A stretch of DNA of 64,000 bases from Mycolicibacterium elephantis DSM 44368 (GTDB lineage: Bacteria; Actinomycetota; Actinomycetes; Mycobacteriales; Mycobacteriaceae), in NCBI RefSeq assembly GCF_004014805.1, contig NZ_ATDN01000021.1:1-64000 (forward strand). The letters are read 5' to 3'. The notes beneath the pieces were generated by a model that worked only from the letters and a program-made list of their open reading frames with translations, did not search any database and was not told the DNA's origin. Both the position numbers and the translations under genes were made by a program. Of this stretch, positions 26,669 through 34,780 are shown in pieces (position 1 is the stretch's first letter; every line of letters starts with the position of its first letter).

Positions 26669-27958
26669 ATGTCGCTGGCAATGATTGCCCCCCTGTCCGA
26701 AACCGACCTTCCCGAGGTCTATACCTCGGTGGAATCCGAAGTCCGCAGCTACTGCCGCGGCTGGCCGGCCGTGATGGAGACCGCCCAGGGCTCCTGGGTC
26801 ACCGACACGTCGGGCCGGAAGTATCTCGATTTCTTCGCCGGCGCAGGAGCCTTGAACTACGGACACAACAACCCGGTGCTGAAGCGCCCGCTCCTGGAGT
26901 ATCTGTCGTCCGACGGGATCGTGCATTCCCTGGACATCGCCACCTCCGCGAAAACGGAGTTCCTGCAGACTTTCGAACAGGAGATCCTGCGGCCACGCGG
27001 GCTGGACTACAAAGTGCAGTTCCCCGGGCCGACCGGCGCCAACTCGGTTGAGGCTGCGCTGAAACTGGCCAGGAAGGTGACCGGCCGCGAGTCGATCATC
27101 AGTTTCACCAACGCTTTTCACGGGATGACGTTGGGCGCGCTTTCGGTGACCGGCAACTCGATGAAGCGTGCGGGTGCGGGCGTGCCGCTCGTGCACGCCA
27201 CCCCGATGCCGTACGACAACTACTTCGACGGCGTCACCGAGGACTTCCACTGGTTCGAGCGGGTTCTCGATGACTCCGGCAGCGGGCTCAACCGGCCCGC
27301 GGCGGTGATCGTCGAGACCGTGCAGGGCGAGGGCGGTCTCAATGTCGCCCGCATCGAGTGGTTGCAGGCGCTGGAGAAGCTGTGCCACAAGCGCGACATC
27401 CTGCTGATCGTCGACGACGTTCAAATGGGTTGCGGCCGAACGGGTCCCTTCTTCAGCTTCGAGGAAGCCGGGATCGTGCCCGACATCGTGACGCTGTCGA
27501 AGTCGATCAGCGGCTACGGGTTGCCAATGGCGCTGACGTTGTTCCGTCGTGACCTGGATGTCTGGGCGCCCGGCGAGCACAACGGCACCTTCCGTGGCCA
27601 CAACCCGGCGTTCATCACCGCCACCCAGGCGATCAAAACCTATTGGCAGAATTCAGATTTCACCGAAGCGACGGTGAGCAAGGGCGAATTCATGCGCTCG
27701 CGTCTCGAGGAGATCGCCGCCGACCACGACGGCGTCTCGGCGCGTGGTCGCGGCATGGCGCAGGGCCTGAAGTTCGAGGACACCGAGTTGGCGTCGCAGG
27801 TCTGCCGCGCCGCATTCGACCGCGGCGCGCTGATGGAGACCAGCGGGCCCTCGGACGAGGTGGTCAAGCTCCTGCCGCCGCTCACCGCTTCACGGGACGA
27901 ACTCGAGACCGGCCTGGACATTCTCGCCGAGGCCGTCACCGCGACGGCCTCCTCATAG
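26669..27958 (+). CDS. ectB: Diaminobutyrate-2-oxoglutarate transaminase
   Basis: A 429-residue class III PLP aminotransferase that makes L-2,4-diaminobutyrate from aspartate semialdehyde and glutamate. Landmarks: YLDFFAGAGALNYGHNNP, FPGPTGANSVEAALKLARK, NAFHGMTLGALSVTGN, VIVETVQGEGGLNVA, LIVDDVQMGCGRTGPFFSFE, and the PLP-lysine region TLSKSISGYGLPMA with Lys278. Length matches known EctB. It is the first committed enzyme of the pathway even though second in gene order. Confidence 0.96.
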   Translation: MSLAMIAPLSETDLPEVYTSVESEVRSYCRGWPAVMETAQGSWVTDTSGRKYLDFFAGAGALNYGHNNPVLKRPLLEYLSSDGIVHSLDIATSAKTEFLQTFEQEILRPRGLDYKVQFPGPTGANSVEAALKLARKVTGRESIISFTNAFHGMTLGALSVTGNSMKRAGAGVPLVHATPMPYDNYFDGVTEDFHWFERVLDDSGSGLNRPAAVIVETVQGEGGLNVARIEWLQALEKLCHKRDILLIVDDVQMGCGRTGPFFSFEEAGIVPDIVTLSKSISGYGLPMALTLFRRDLDVWAPGEHNGTFRGHNPAFITATQAIKTYWQNSDFTEATVSKGEFMRSRLEEIAADHDGVSARGRGMAQGLKFEDTELASQVCRAAFDRGALMETSGPSDEVVKLLPPLTASRDELETGLDILAEAVTATASS

Positions 27959-27972
27959 AAAGTGTTCCCGCC

Positions 27973-28362
27973 ATGATTGTGCGTACTACCTCCGAGATCA
28001 CCGGCACCGAACGCGATGTCTCGGACGGCGCGTGGCGGTCCAAGCGGATCATCCTCGCCGGTGACGGTGTCGGATTCTCGTTTCACGAGACGACCATCAA
28101 GCCGAACTCGGTCAGCGAGTTCCACTACCAGCACCACGTCGAGGCCGTCTGGGTCGTCGAAGGCAGCGGCTCGGTGACCAACCTCGAAACCGGTGAGACC
28201 TGGCCGCTGGCCCCGGGCACCATGTACCTGCTCGACGGCCACGAACGTCACCGGGTCACCTGCGATGAGCAGCTCCGCATGCTGTGCGTCTTCAACCCCC
28301 CGGTGACCGGTACCGAAGTCCACGACGAGACCGGCGCTTATCCACCGCCACAGATAGCATGA
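27973..28362 (+). CDS. ectC: Ectoine synthase
   Basis: A 129-residue cupin that cyclises N-gamma-acetyl-diaminobutyrate to ectoine. The start is the ATG at 27973 (MIVRTTSEITGTERDV), 14 bp after ectB; a longer upstream reading has no EctC similarity. Cupin features include FSFHETTIKPNSVSEFHYQ, HHVEAVWVVEGSG and the second motif MYLLDGHERHRVTC with likely metal ligands. The TGA at 28360-28362 overlaps the ectD ATG at 28359 by four bases. Confidence 0.95.
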   Translation: MIVRTTSEITGTERDVSDGAWRSKRIILAGDGVGFSFHETTIKPNSVSEFHYQHHVEAVWVVEGSGSVTNLETGETWPLAPGTMYLLDGHERHRVTCDEQLRMLCVFNPPVTGTEVHDETGAYPPPQIA

Positions 28363-29279
28363 GTGCAGTAACGATGCCCCGCGTACACGACCAGTATCCG
28401 ACGCGGCTGGGCCACGCGATCGCGCCGATTCCCCGGGCCGAGCCGACGGTGTGGGGTGGCCCGCACGACGGCCCGCTGAGCCAGGCGGAGTTGGACGCCT
28501 TCGAGCAGGCGGGCTATCTGATCCGCCCCGGCACCCTCGGCGAGGACTGGCTGCCGCCACTGCGCCAAGAACTCGAGCGCATGGGCGCCGAACTCGACCG
28601 GGACGACCCCCGGGTGATCTACGAGCCCGGCGGCGGAAGCATTCGCTCGGTGTTCGAGCCCCACGTGATCAGCGACCTGGTCGCCGAGGTGGTCGGGCTG
28701 GAGACGGTGATCCCGGTGGCGCGGCAGCTGCTCGGCAGCGACGTCTACATCCACCAGGCCCGCATCAACCTCATGCCGGGGTTCACCGGCACCGGCTTCT
28801 ACTGGCACTCGGACTTCGAGACCTGGCACGCCGAGGACGGGATGCCGGCCATGCGCGCCGTGTCGTGCTCGATCGCGTTGACCGACAACTACCCGTACAA
28901 CGGGCCGTTGATGGTCATGCCCGGATCCCATCAGGTGTTCTATCCCTGCGTCGGCGCCACTCCGGACAACCACCACACCTCCTCGCTCGTTCGGCAGGAG
29001 ACGGGCGTGCCCGATCAGGACACCCTGACCAAGGCCGCCGGCGAATACGGCATCGAGCAGATGACAGGACCTGCAGGCACGGCGGTCTGGTTCGACTCGA
29101 ATCTGTTGCACGGCTCCGGATCCAACATCACGCCGCTGCCGCGGTCGAACGTCTTCCTGGTGTTCAACTCGGTCGACAACGCGCTCACCGAGCCGTTCGC
29201 GGCGCCGCGCCCGCGGCCCGAGTACCTGGCGTCGCGCACCGCCGAGCCGTTCGGGGTGAACCCGCCGCCGGTCAGCTAG
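28359..29279 (+). CDS. ectD: Ectoine 5-hydroxylase
   Basis: A 306-residue Fe(II)/2-oxoglutarate dioxygenase that converts ectoine to 5-hydroxyectoine. The start at 28359 overlaps ectC (ATGA), which sets a coupled start. The Fe-binding triad is visible as H-S-D in GFYWHSDFETWHAEDG and the distal His in SNLLHGSGSNITP; the EctD signature region is the same FYWHSDFETWHAEDGMP stretch. Presence of ectD means the operon makes both compatible solutes. It ends the operon; a convergent hemerythrin gene follows. Confidence 0.94.
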   Translation: MSAVTMPRVHDQYPTRLGHAIAPIPRAEPTVWGGPHDGPLSQAELDAFEQAGYLIRPGTLGEDWLPPLRQELERMGAELDRDDPRVIYEPGGGSIRSVFEPHVISDLVAEVVGLETVIPVARQLLGSDVYIHQARINLMPGFTGTGFYWHSDFETWHAEDGMPAMRAVSCSIALTDNYPYNGPLMVMPGSHQVFYPCVGATPDNHHTSSLVRQETGVPDQDTLTKAAGEYGIEQMTGPAGTAVWFDSNLLHGSGSNITPLPRSNVFLVFNSVDNALTEPFAAPRPRPEYLASRTAEPFGVNPPPVS

Positions 29280-29387
29280 GACGGCGCCGGCCGCTCCTGT
29301 GCGCCGATTTCTGCGGCTGGGTCGTGGTTCGACCGCCCGGCGCAGCCATGGCGCAGGAATCGACGGCCACTGCGACGGCGGGGCTGT

Positions 29388-29861
29388 TCAGGCCCAGCGC
29401 ACCATCTCGCGCCCGGGGTGAGCATCGTGCCACGCCTGGATCGCGGCGTCCCACTGGTCGCCGTCCAGCGACGTCAACGCCGCGGGGAAGAGCCCGTCCT
29501 CTTCTTTCCTGGTGTGTTCGAAGAGGCCTTCCACCGCGTCGCGGATGGCCTGCTGGCCCTCGGCCTCGGCGATGTCCGCGGTGGCCAGGAGCTGCTCGAG
29601 TTCGCGGTGCTCGCGGACCAGGGGTTCGATGTGTTCGGCGAACAGCTCGTCGGCGGCCATGACCGCGAACAGCCCGTTCTCCTCGCCCTTGAAATGCGAC
29701 TGCAGCTCCTCGGCCATCGCACTCAGCCGTTCCCGCGCAGTTTGCAGGTCGCCGCGCTCGATCGCGCGGACCGCCTCGCCCCCGAGGTTGAGCACGTGGG
29801 CGTGCTCGCTGATGTAGTCGCGGATGAGCGGCATGTCACGGCATCCGCAGTACTGGCACAT
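29388..29861 (-). CDS. Hemerythrin HHE-domain protein with N-terminal CxxCxC
   Basis: A 157-residue protein: an N-terminal MCQYCGCRDMP cysteine cluster, then a hemerythrin four-helix bundle with conserved metal-ligand-type residues in YISEHAHVLN, LQSHFKGEENGLFAVM, LVREHRELEQLL and FEHTRKEEDGLFPA. HHE proteins bind a di-iron centre and take part in oxygen, NO or iron sensing or handling; the exact role is open. The CxxCxC start could bind another metal or a thiol redox partner. It reads away from dnaK, sharing the 248-bp divergent region. Confidence 0.82.
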   Translation of the reverse strand: MCQYCGCRDMPLIRDYISEHAHVLNLGGEAVRAIERGDLQTARERLSAMAEELQSHFKGEENGLFAVMAADELFAEHIEPLVREHRELEQLLATADIAEAEGQQAIRDAVEGLFEHTRKEEDGLFPAALTSLDGDQWDAAIQAWHDAHPGREMVRWA

Positions 29862-29962
29862 ACCTCGATGTTAGGAACACGGACGCGAAACCGACGCAAC
29901 GGTCGATTCGTGGCATGTGAAGCCGCCATTTTGTCGGTTTCGAGTAGGAGCCGCACGTCCGG

Positions 29963-29988
29963 GGAACAAACCGGCGGTCGATGCCGTT
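29963..29988 (+). promoter_or_regulatory. Candidate SigH/SigE-type promoter upstream of dnaK
   Basis: GGGGAAC (core GGAAC at 29963-29967), an 18-base spacer, and CGTT (GTT at 29986-29988) match the GGAAC-N-GTT pattern of mycobacterial SigH/SigE promoters. It lies about 120 bp before dnaK. SigH control of dnaK is established in M. tuberculosis; use of this exact site is inference. Confidence 0.45.
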
Positions 29989-30001
29989 GACCCGTTCGAC
30001 A

Positions 30002-30022
30002 GTTGAGTGACATAGGCGCAAG
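30002..30022 (+). promoter_or_regulatory. hspR: Imperfect HAIR operator (distal)
   Basis: GTTGAGT, seven bases, then GCGCAAG: the HspR-associated inverted repeat (consensus CTTGAGT-N7-ACTCAAG) with one mismatch in the left and two in the right half and the exact 7-base spacer. It is 55 bp upstream of a better site, so HspR may bind both. Confidence 0.45.
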
Positions 30023-30028
30023 TCTGGT

Positions 30029-30034
30029 TTGACA
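30029..30034 (+). promoter_or_regulatory. -35-like TTGACA of a possible vegetative dnaK promoter
   Basis: A consensus TTGACA lies between the two HAIR elements, with the proximal HAIR about where a -10 and start would be. No good -10 hexamer is visible. If used, this promoter would be occluded by HspR bound at 30057-30077. Confidence 0.35.
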
Positions 30035-30056
30035 TGACAGGGTTGGTCGGAGCAGT

Positions 30057-30077
30057 CTTGAGTGCGGTGCACTCAGA
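30057..30077 (+). promoter_or_regulatory. HAIR operator for HspR (proximal)
   Basis: CTTGAGT at 30057-30063, seven bases, then ACTCAGA at 30071-30077. It matches the HAIR consensus with one mismatch, 33 bp before the dnaK ATG. HspR encoded at the end of this operon represses through such sites, giving feedback control with DnaK as co-repressor in actinobacteria. Confidence 0.85.
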
Positions 30078-30109
30078 CCCCTAGCAGGACTATCTCAGGA
30101 GGCAGAACT

Positions 30110-31975
30110 ATGGCTCGTGCGGTCGGAATCGACCTCGGGACCACCAACTCCGTCGTCGCGGTCTTGGAAGGTGGCGACCCCGTCGTCGTCGCGAACTCCG
30201 AGGGCTCCCGCACCACGCCGTCCGTCGTCGCGTTCGCTCGCAACGGCGAGGTGCTGGTCGGCCAGCCCGCCAAGAACCAGGCGGTGACCAACGTCGACCG
30301 GACCATCAGGTCGGTGAAGCGCCATATGGGCTCTGACTGGTCGGTGGAGATCGACGGCAAGAAGTACACCGCGCCGGAAATCAGCGCGCGGGTGCTGATG
30401 AAGCTCAAGCGTGACGCCGAGGCGTACCTGGGCGAGGACATCACCGACGCGGTGATCACCGTGCCCGCCTACTTCAACGACGCCCAGCGGCAGGCCACCA
30501 AGGACGCCGGCCAGATCGCCGGCCTCAACGTGCTTCGCATCGTCAACGAACCGACCGCCGCGGCGCTGGCCTACGGGCTGGACAAGGGTGAGAAGGAGCA
30601 GACGATCCTGGTCTTCGACCTCGGCGGCGGCACGTTCGACGTCTCGCTGCTGGAGATCGGCGAGGGCGTCGTCGAGGTTCGCGCCACCAGCGGTGACAAC
30701 CATCTCGGTGGCGACGACTGGGACGATCGCATCGTCGAATGGCTCGTCGAGAAGTTCAAGGGCACCACCGGCATCGACCTGACCAAGGACAAGATGGCGA
30801 TGCAGCGGCTGCGTGAGGCTGCGGAGAAGGCCAAGATCGAGCTGTCGAGCTCGCAGAGCACCTCGATCAACCTGCCCTACATCACGGTCGACGCGGACAA
30901 GAACCCGCTGTTCCTCGACGAGCAGCTGACCCGTGCCGAGTTCCAGCGCATCACGCAGGATCTGCTGGACCGCACCCGCAAGCCGTTCCAGCAGGTGGTC
31001 AAGGACGCCGGCATCTCGGTGTCCGACATCGACCATGTGGTGCTGGTCGGCGGCTCGACCCGGATGCCCGCGGTGTCGGATCTGGTCAAGGAGATGACCG
31101 GCGGCAAGGAGCCCAACAAGGGCGTCAACCCCGACGAGGTCGTCGCGGTGGGCGCCGCGCTGCAGGCCGGTGTGCTCAAGGGTGAGGTGAAAGACGTTCT
31201 GCTGCTTGACGTCACGCCGCTGTCGCTTGGTATCGAGACCAAGGGCGGCGTCATGACCAAGCTGATCGAGCGCAACACCACGATCCCGACCAAGCGGTCG
31301 GAGACCTTCACCACGGCCGACGACAACCAGCCGTCGGTGCAGATCCAGGTCTATCAGGGTGAGCGTGAGATCGCCGCGCACAACAAGCTGCTCGGCAGCT
31401 TCGAGCTGACCGGTATCCCGCCGGCTCCGCGCGGTGTGCCCCAGATCGAGGTGACGTTCGACATCGACGCCAACGGCATCGTGCACGTCACCGCCAAGGA
31501 CAAGGGCACCGGCAAGGAGAACACCATCCGCATCCAGGAGGGTTCGGGCATCTCCAAGGAGGAGATCGACCGGATGATCAAGGATGCCGAGGCGCATGCC
31601 GAGGAGGACCGCAAGCGGCGCGAGGAGGCCGACGTCCGCAACCAGGCCGAGTCGCTGGTGTACCAGACGGAGAAGTTCGTCAAGGAGCAGCGCGAAGCCG
31701 AAGGCGGGTCCAAGGTCCCCGAGGAAACCTTGAGCAAGGTCGACGGCGCGATCGCCGACGCGAAGAAGGCGCTGGAAGGCACCGATATCGCCGCGATCAA
31801 GTCCGCGATGGAGAAGCTCGGCGTCGAAAGCCAGGCACTCGGCCAGGCGATCTACGAGGCGACCCAGGCCGCACAGGCCGCAGGCGGCGGTGCCGCCGAG
31901 GGTGGCGCCGCGGGCTCGTCGGCTGACGACGTGGTGGACGCCGAGGTTGTCGATGATGACCAGGAGAACAAGTGA
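30110..31975 (+). CDS. dnaK: Chaperone DnaK (Hsp70)
   Basis: A 621-residue Hsp70. The ATPase domain has [19 protein letters not shown] at the start, [49 protein letters not shown] and [17 protein letters not shown]. The substrate-binding domain starts near [21 protein letters not shown]. The C-terminal lid ends in a Gly/Ala-rich linker and an acidic tail ([16 protein letters not shown]). It starts at ATG 30110 with AGGAGG upstream (30097-30102). It is the first gene of dnaK-grpE-dnaJ-hspR and folds or rescues cytosolic proteins with GrpE and DnaJ. Confidence 0.98.
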   Translation: MARAVGIDLGTTNSVVAVLEGGDPVVVANSEGSRTTPSVVAFARNGEVLVGQPAKNQAVTNVDRTIRSVKRHMGSDWSVEIDGKKYTAPEISARVLMKLKRDAEAYLGEDITDAVITVPAYFNDAQRQATKDAGQIAGLNVLRIVNEPTAAALAYGLDKGEKEQTILVFDLGGGTFDVSLLEIGEGVVEVRATSGDNHLGGDDWDDRIVEWLVEKFKGTTGIDLTKDKMAMQRLREAAEKAKIELSSSQSTSINLPYITVDADKNPLFLDEQLTRAEFQRITQDLLDRTRKPFQQVVKDAGISVSDIDHVVLVGGSTRMPAVSDLVKEMTGGKEPNKGVNPDEVVAVGAALQAGVLKGEVKDVLLLDVTPLSLGIETKGGVMTKLIERNTTIPTKRSETFTTADDNQPSVQIQVYQGEREIAAHNKLLGSFELTGIPPAPRGVPQIEVTFDIDANGIVHVTAKDKGTGKENTIRIQEGSGISKEEIDRMIKDAEAHAEEDRKRREEADVRNQAESLVYQTEKFVKEQREAEGGSKVPEETLSKVDGAIADAKKALEGTDIAAIKSAMEKLGVESQALGQAIYEATQAAQAAGGGAAEGGAAGSSADDVVDAEVVDDDQENK

Positions 31976-32574
31976 GCCAGAACGATTCGCACGAGCCGGT
32001 GACCGTCACCGACAAGCGGCGTATCGACCCCGAAACTGGTGAAGTTCGTGAACAGGCGACCGGGCCGGCCCCCAGCGGGCCGGCGCCGGAAGCCGGGGGT
32101 TCGCCGGAGGAAGTCACCGAGCTGAAGTCGACACTGCAGCGCGTCAAGGCCGAGTACGACAACTACCGCAAGCGCACGCTGCGGGACCAGCAGGTCATCG
32201 CCGAGCGGTCCAAGGCCGCCGTCCTCACCGAGCTGTTGCCGGTGCTGGACGACCTGGAGCGGGCGCGCAGCCACGGTGATCTGGAGTCCGGTCCATTCAA
32301 GGCTGTCGCCGACAAGCTGATCGGCATCCTCGAGGGCCTCGGCCTTTCGGGATTCGGCGACGAGGGCGAGGAGTTCGACCCCGAGCTGCACGAGGCCGTT
32401 CAGCATGAGGGCGACGGCACACATCCGATCGTCGGAAACGTGATGCGGCGCGGCTACAAGGTGGGCGATCTCGTGCTGCGGCACGCCATGGTCGGTGTCG
32501 TCGACACCGTCCCGGATGGGGCCGACACGGCGGATAAGGACGACGAATCGGCGGAGGACCCCGCAGAATCCTAG
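31972..32574 (+). CDS. grpE: Nucleotide exchange factor GrpE
   Basis: A 200-residue GrpE: an acidic, disordered N-terminus, a long coiled coil ([20 protein letters not shown]), and a C-terminal beta domain containing [35 protein letters not shown]. It starts at GTG 31972, overlapping the dnaK stop by four bases (GTGA), so it is translationally coupled. It exchanges ADP for ATP on DnaK. Confidence 0.96.
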   Translation: MSQNDSHEPVTVTDKRRIDPETGEVREQATGPAPSGPAPEAGGSPEEVTELKSTLQRVKAEYDNYRKRTLRDQQVIAERSKAAVLTELLPVLDDLERARSHGDLESGPFKAVADKLIGILEGLGLSGFGDEGEEFDPELHEAVQHEGDGTHPIVGNVMRRGYKVGDLVLRHAMVGVVDTVPDGADTADKDDESAEDPAES

Positions 32575-32610
32575 AGAGCGACGCGACGAACGGTGAGGAG
32601 GTGACGCGAC

Positions 32611-33789
32611 ATGGCTCAACGTGAATGGGTCGAGAAGGACTTCTACGCCGAGCTTGGCGTCTCCTCTGACGCCAGCGAACAGGAGATCAAGCGGGCGGCG
32701 CGCAAGCTGCTCGCGGAGAACCATCCCGACCGCAACCCGGGCAACCCGGCGGCAGAGGAACGGTACAAGGCCGTCTCGGAAGCCAAAGAGGTGCTGACCG
32801 ATCCGGCCAAGCGGAAGGAATACGACGAGACCCGACGGCTTTTCGCCAACGGTGGTTTCGGTCGCGGCCGGTTCGGCGGTGGTTTCGGTGGATTCAGCGG
32901 CTACGGCTCGGACGGCGTCGAGTTCAACTTGAACGACTTGTTCGATGCCGCCGGCCAGACCGGCGGCGCGAACATCGGCGACCTGTTCGGCGGTCTGTTC
33001 GGACGCGGTGCGCAGCAGCCCCGGCCGAGCCGGCCGCGGCGGGGCAACGACCTGGAGACCGAGACGGAGCTGTCGTTCCTCGAGGCGACCAAGGGCGTTG
33101 CGATGCCGTTGCGGCTCACCAGTCCCGCGCCGTGCACGAATTGTCATGGCAGCGGCGCACGCCCGGGCACCAGCCCGAAGGTGTGCCCGAACTGCAACGG
33201 CTCCGGTGTGATCAGCCGCAACCAGGGGGCGTTCGGGTTCTCCGAGCCGTGCACCGAATGCCGGGGCAGCGGCTCGATCATCGAGCACCCGTGTCAGGAG
33301 TGCAAGGGCACCGGTGTCACCACGCGGACCCGCACGATCAACGTCCGGATCCCGCCGGGCGTGGAGGACGGTCAGCGAATCCGGTTGCCCGGACAGGGCG
33401 AAGCCGGCCTGCGCGGTGCACCGTCGGGCGATCTGTATGTGACCGTACATGTCCGGCCGGACAAGGTGTTCGGCCGCAAGGGCGACGACCTGACCGTCAC
33501 CGTGCCGGTGAGCTTCCACGAATTGGCACTGGGCACAACGCTTTCGGTGCCGACTCTGGATGGCAAGGTCGGTGTGCGGGTGCCCAAGGGCACGTCCGAC
33601 GGACGGATCCTTCGGGTGCGCGGACGCGGGGTGCCCAAGCGGTCTGGTGGCCACGGCGACCTGCTCGTCACCGTCAAGGTGGCGGTGCCGCCGAACTTGC
33701 CGCCCGAGGCGGTGGAGGCGCTTGAGGCGTACGCAAAGGCCGAGCGCGCCAGCGGTTTTGACCCGCGGGCGGGATGGGCAGGTGCGTGA
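32611..33789 (+). CDS. dnaJ: Chaperone DnaJ1 (type I Hsp40)
   Basis: A 392-residue class A J-protein: J domain at residues about 10-75 with HPD in [10 protein letters not shown], a Gly/Phe-rich linker ([20 protein letters not shown]), four zinc-binding repeats ([32 protein letters not shown]), and C-terminal client-binding domains. A GTGAGGAGG ribosome-binding sequence precedes ATG 32611. Its TGA overlaps the hspR ATG by one base. It delivers clients to DnaK and stimulates ATP hydrolysis. Confidence 0.97.
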   Translation: MAQREWVEKDFYAELGVSSDASEQEIKRAARKLLAENHPDRNPGNPAAEERYKAVSEAKEVLTDPAKRKEYDETRRLFANGGFGRGRFGGGFGGFSGYGSDGVEFNLNDLFDAAGQTGGANIGDLFGGLFGRGAQQPRPSRPRRGNDLETETELSFLEATKGVAMPLRLTSPAPCTNCHGSGARPGTSPKVCPNCNGSGVISRNQGAFGFSEPCTECRGSGSIIEHPCQECKGTGVTTRTRTINVRIPPGVEDGQRIRLPGQGEAGLRGAPSGDLYVTVHVRPDKVFGRKGDDLTVTVPVSFHELALGTTLSVPTLDGKVGVRVPKGTSDGRILRVRGRGVPKRSGGHGDLLVTVKVAVPPNLPPEAVEALEAYAKAERASGFDPRAGWAGA

Positions 33790-34154
33790 TGGCCAAGCGC
33801 TCCAACAAGGAAGCCCGCACCTTCTTGATCTCTGTGGCGGCCGAGCTGGCGGGCATGCACGCCCAGACGTTGCGCACCTACGACCGGCTCGGGCTGGTGC
33901 GTCCGCAGCGCACACCCGGTGGGGGCAGGCGCTATTCGCAGCATGACGTGGAGCTGCTGCGGGAGGTGCAGCGCCTGTCTCAGGACGAGGGTGTGAACCT
34001 CGCGGGCATCAAACGCATCATCGAGTTGACCAATCAGGTCGAGGCGTTGCAGGCGCGGGTCAAGGAGTTGACCCGTGAGGTCGAGGAGTTGCGGGCGCAG
34101 CCTCGGCCCAAGAGCACCGCGCTGGTGGTGTGGCAGCCGCGCAATCAGCGCTAG
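33789..34154 (+). CDS. hspR: Heat-shock repressor HspR (MerR family)
   Basis: A 121-residue MerR-type regulator. The winged helix-turn-helix is LISVAAELAGMHAQTLRTYD then RLGLVRPQRTPGGGRRYSQH, and the coiled coil is LTNQVEALQARVKELTREVE. The start overlaps the dnaJ stop (TGATG). It represses its own operon through the HAIR elements upstream of dnaK. It ends the operon; a convergent small gene stops 7 bp after. Confidence 0.96.
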   Translation: MAKRSNKEARTFLISVAAELAGMHAQTLRTYDRLGLVRPQRTPGGGRRYSQHDVELLREVQRLSQDEGVNLAGIKRIIELTNQVEALQARVKELTREVEELRAQPRPKSTALVVWQPRNQR

Positions 34155-34161
34155 GGGTCGG

Positions 34162-34392
34162 TCAGCCCTGCCGCCCGCCGCACGGGCTGGACGCCTCCAG
34201 GTGCGCGATGGCGGCGAGCACCTGGTGACCTACGGACGAGTGGTATTCGCGCAGGTACTTCTCCCGGCGTGGGTCATCCTCGGCCAGGCGGTGGGTGAGC
34301 GGGTGCTCGGTGTTCCAGACGGCGTGCTGCGCGGCCGCGCCCACGGCGACCGCGAAGTCTTCCTCGTCCATATGTCCCACGTCCCATGACAT
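34162..34392 (-). CDS. Small conserved-type hypothetical protein
   Basis: A 76-residue protein (MSWDVGHMDEEDFAVAVGAA at the start; LREYHSSVGHQVLAAIAHLE near the end). The start at 34392 is chosen because GGGGGA lies five bases before that ATG; an in-frame ATG at 34479 would add 29 residues of unlike composition. No domain is recognised. The His/Glu/Asp-rich helical makeup would suit a small soluble helical protein. It is convergent with hspR. Confidence 0.5.
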   Translation of the reverse strand: MSWDVGHMDEEDFAVAVGAAAQHAVWNTEHPLTHRLAEDDPRREKYLREYHSSVGHQVLAAIAHLEASSPCGGRQG

Positions 34393-34479
34393 AACGGTCC
34401 CCCCAGACCCGCGATATTCAAGCGCTAGATTCCCCAAAATTTTCGCGCACGTTATTTTGTAAGCAGGTTGCTTAGACAT

Positions 34480-34780
34480 TTACCTTACACATGTCCACCT
34501 GACCAGCGGCGACAAAACGCCGATGCGAATCATTTGGCCGAAGTGGCGCGTTCGTGGCGTTGTACGCCTCTTATGAGCCAAAGCCGTTGAGCTAGGGGAA
34601 TTTTGGAAGTCGAACGCTCCCCTGGCGGAGCTGCGGATCTCGGGAACTATCAGCGCGCTTCGATGTCTAGGACGCCGCGATCGCCGGCGAGCATTTCGAC
34701 TGCTCGAACATGAGCTCGTCGTAGGAGCGATGGCGAAAGTCAGCGCACAAGCTCACGTTCCGCCCGCAGAGCCGTTGTTG
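34480..34780. other. Intergenic region without recognised gene
   Basis: About 300 bases between the small hypothetical gene (start side) and the stop of the PGRS gene. G+C is lower than in the flanking genes in parts (for example around 34435-34490). No RNA gene, clear hairpin with T-tract or operator was seen. It marks the boundary between the conserved heat-shock operon and the accessory glycolipid region. Confidence 0.4.
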
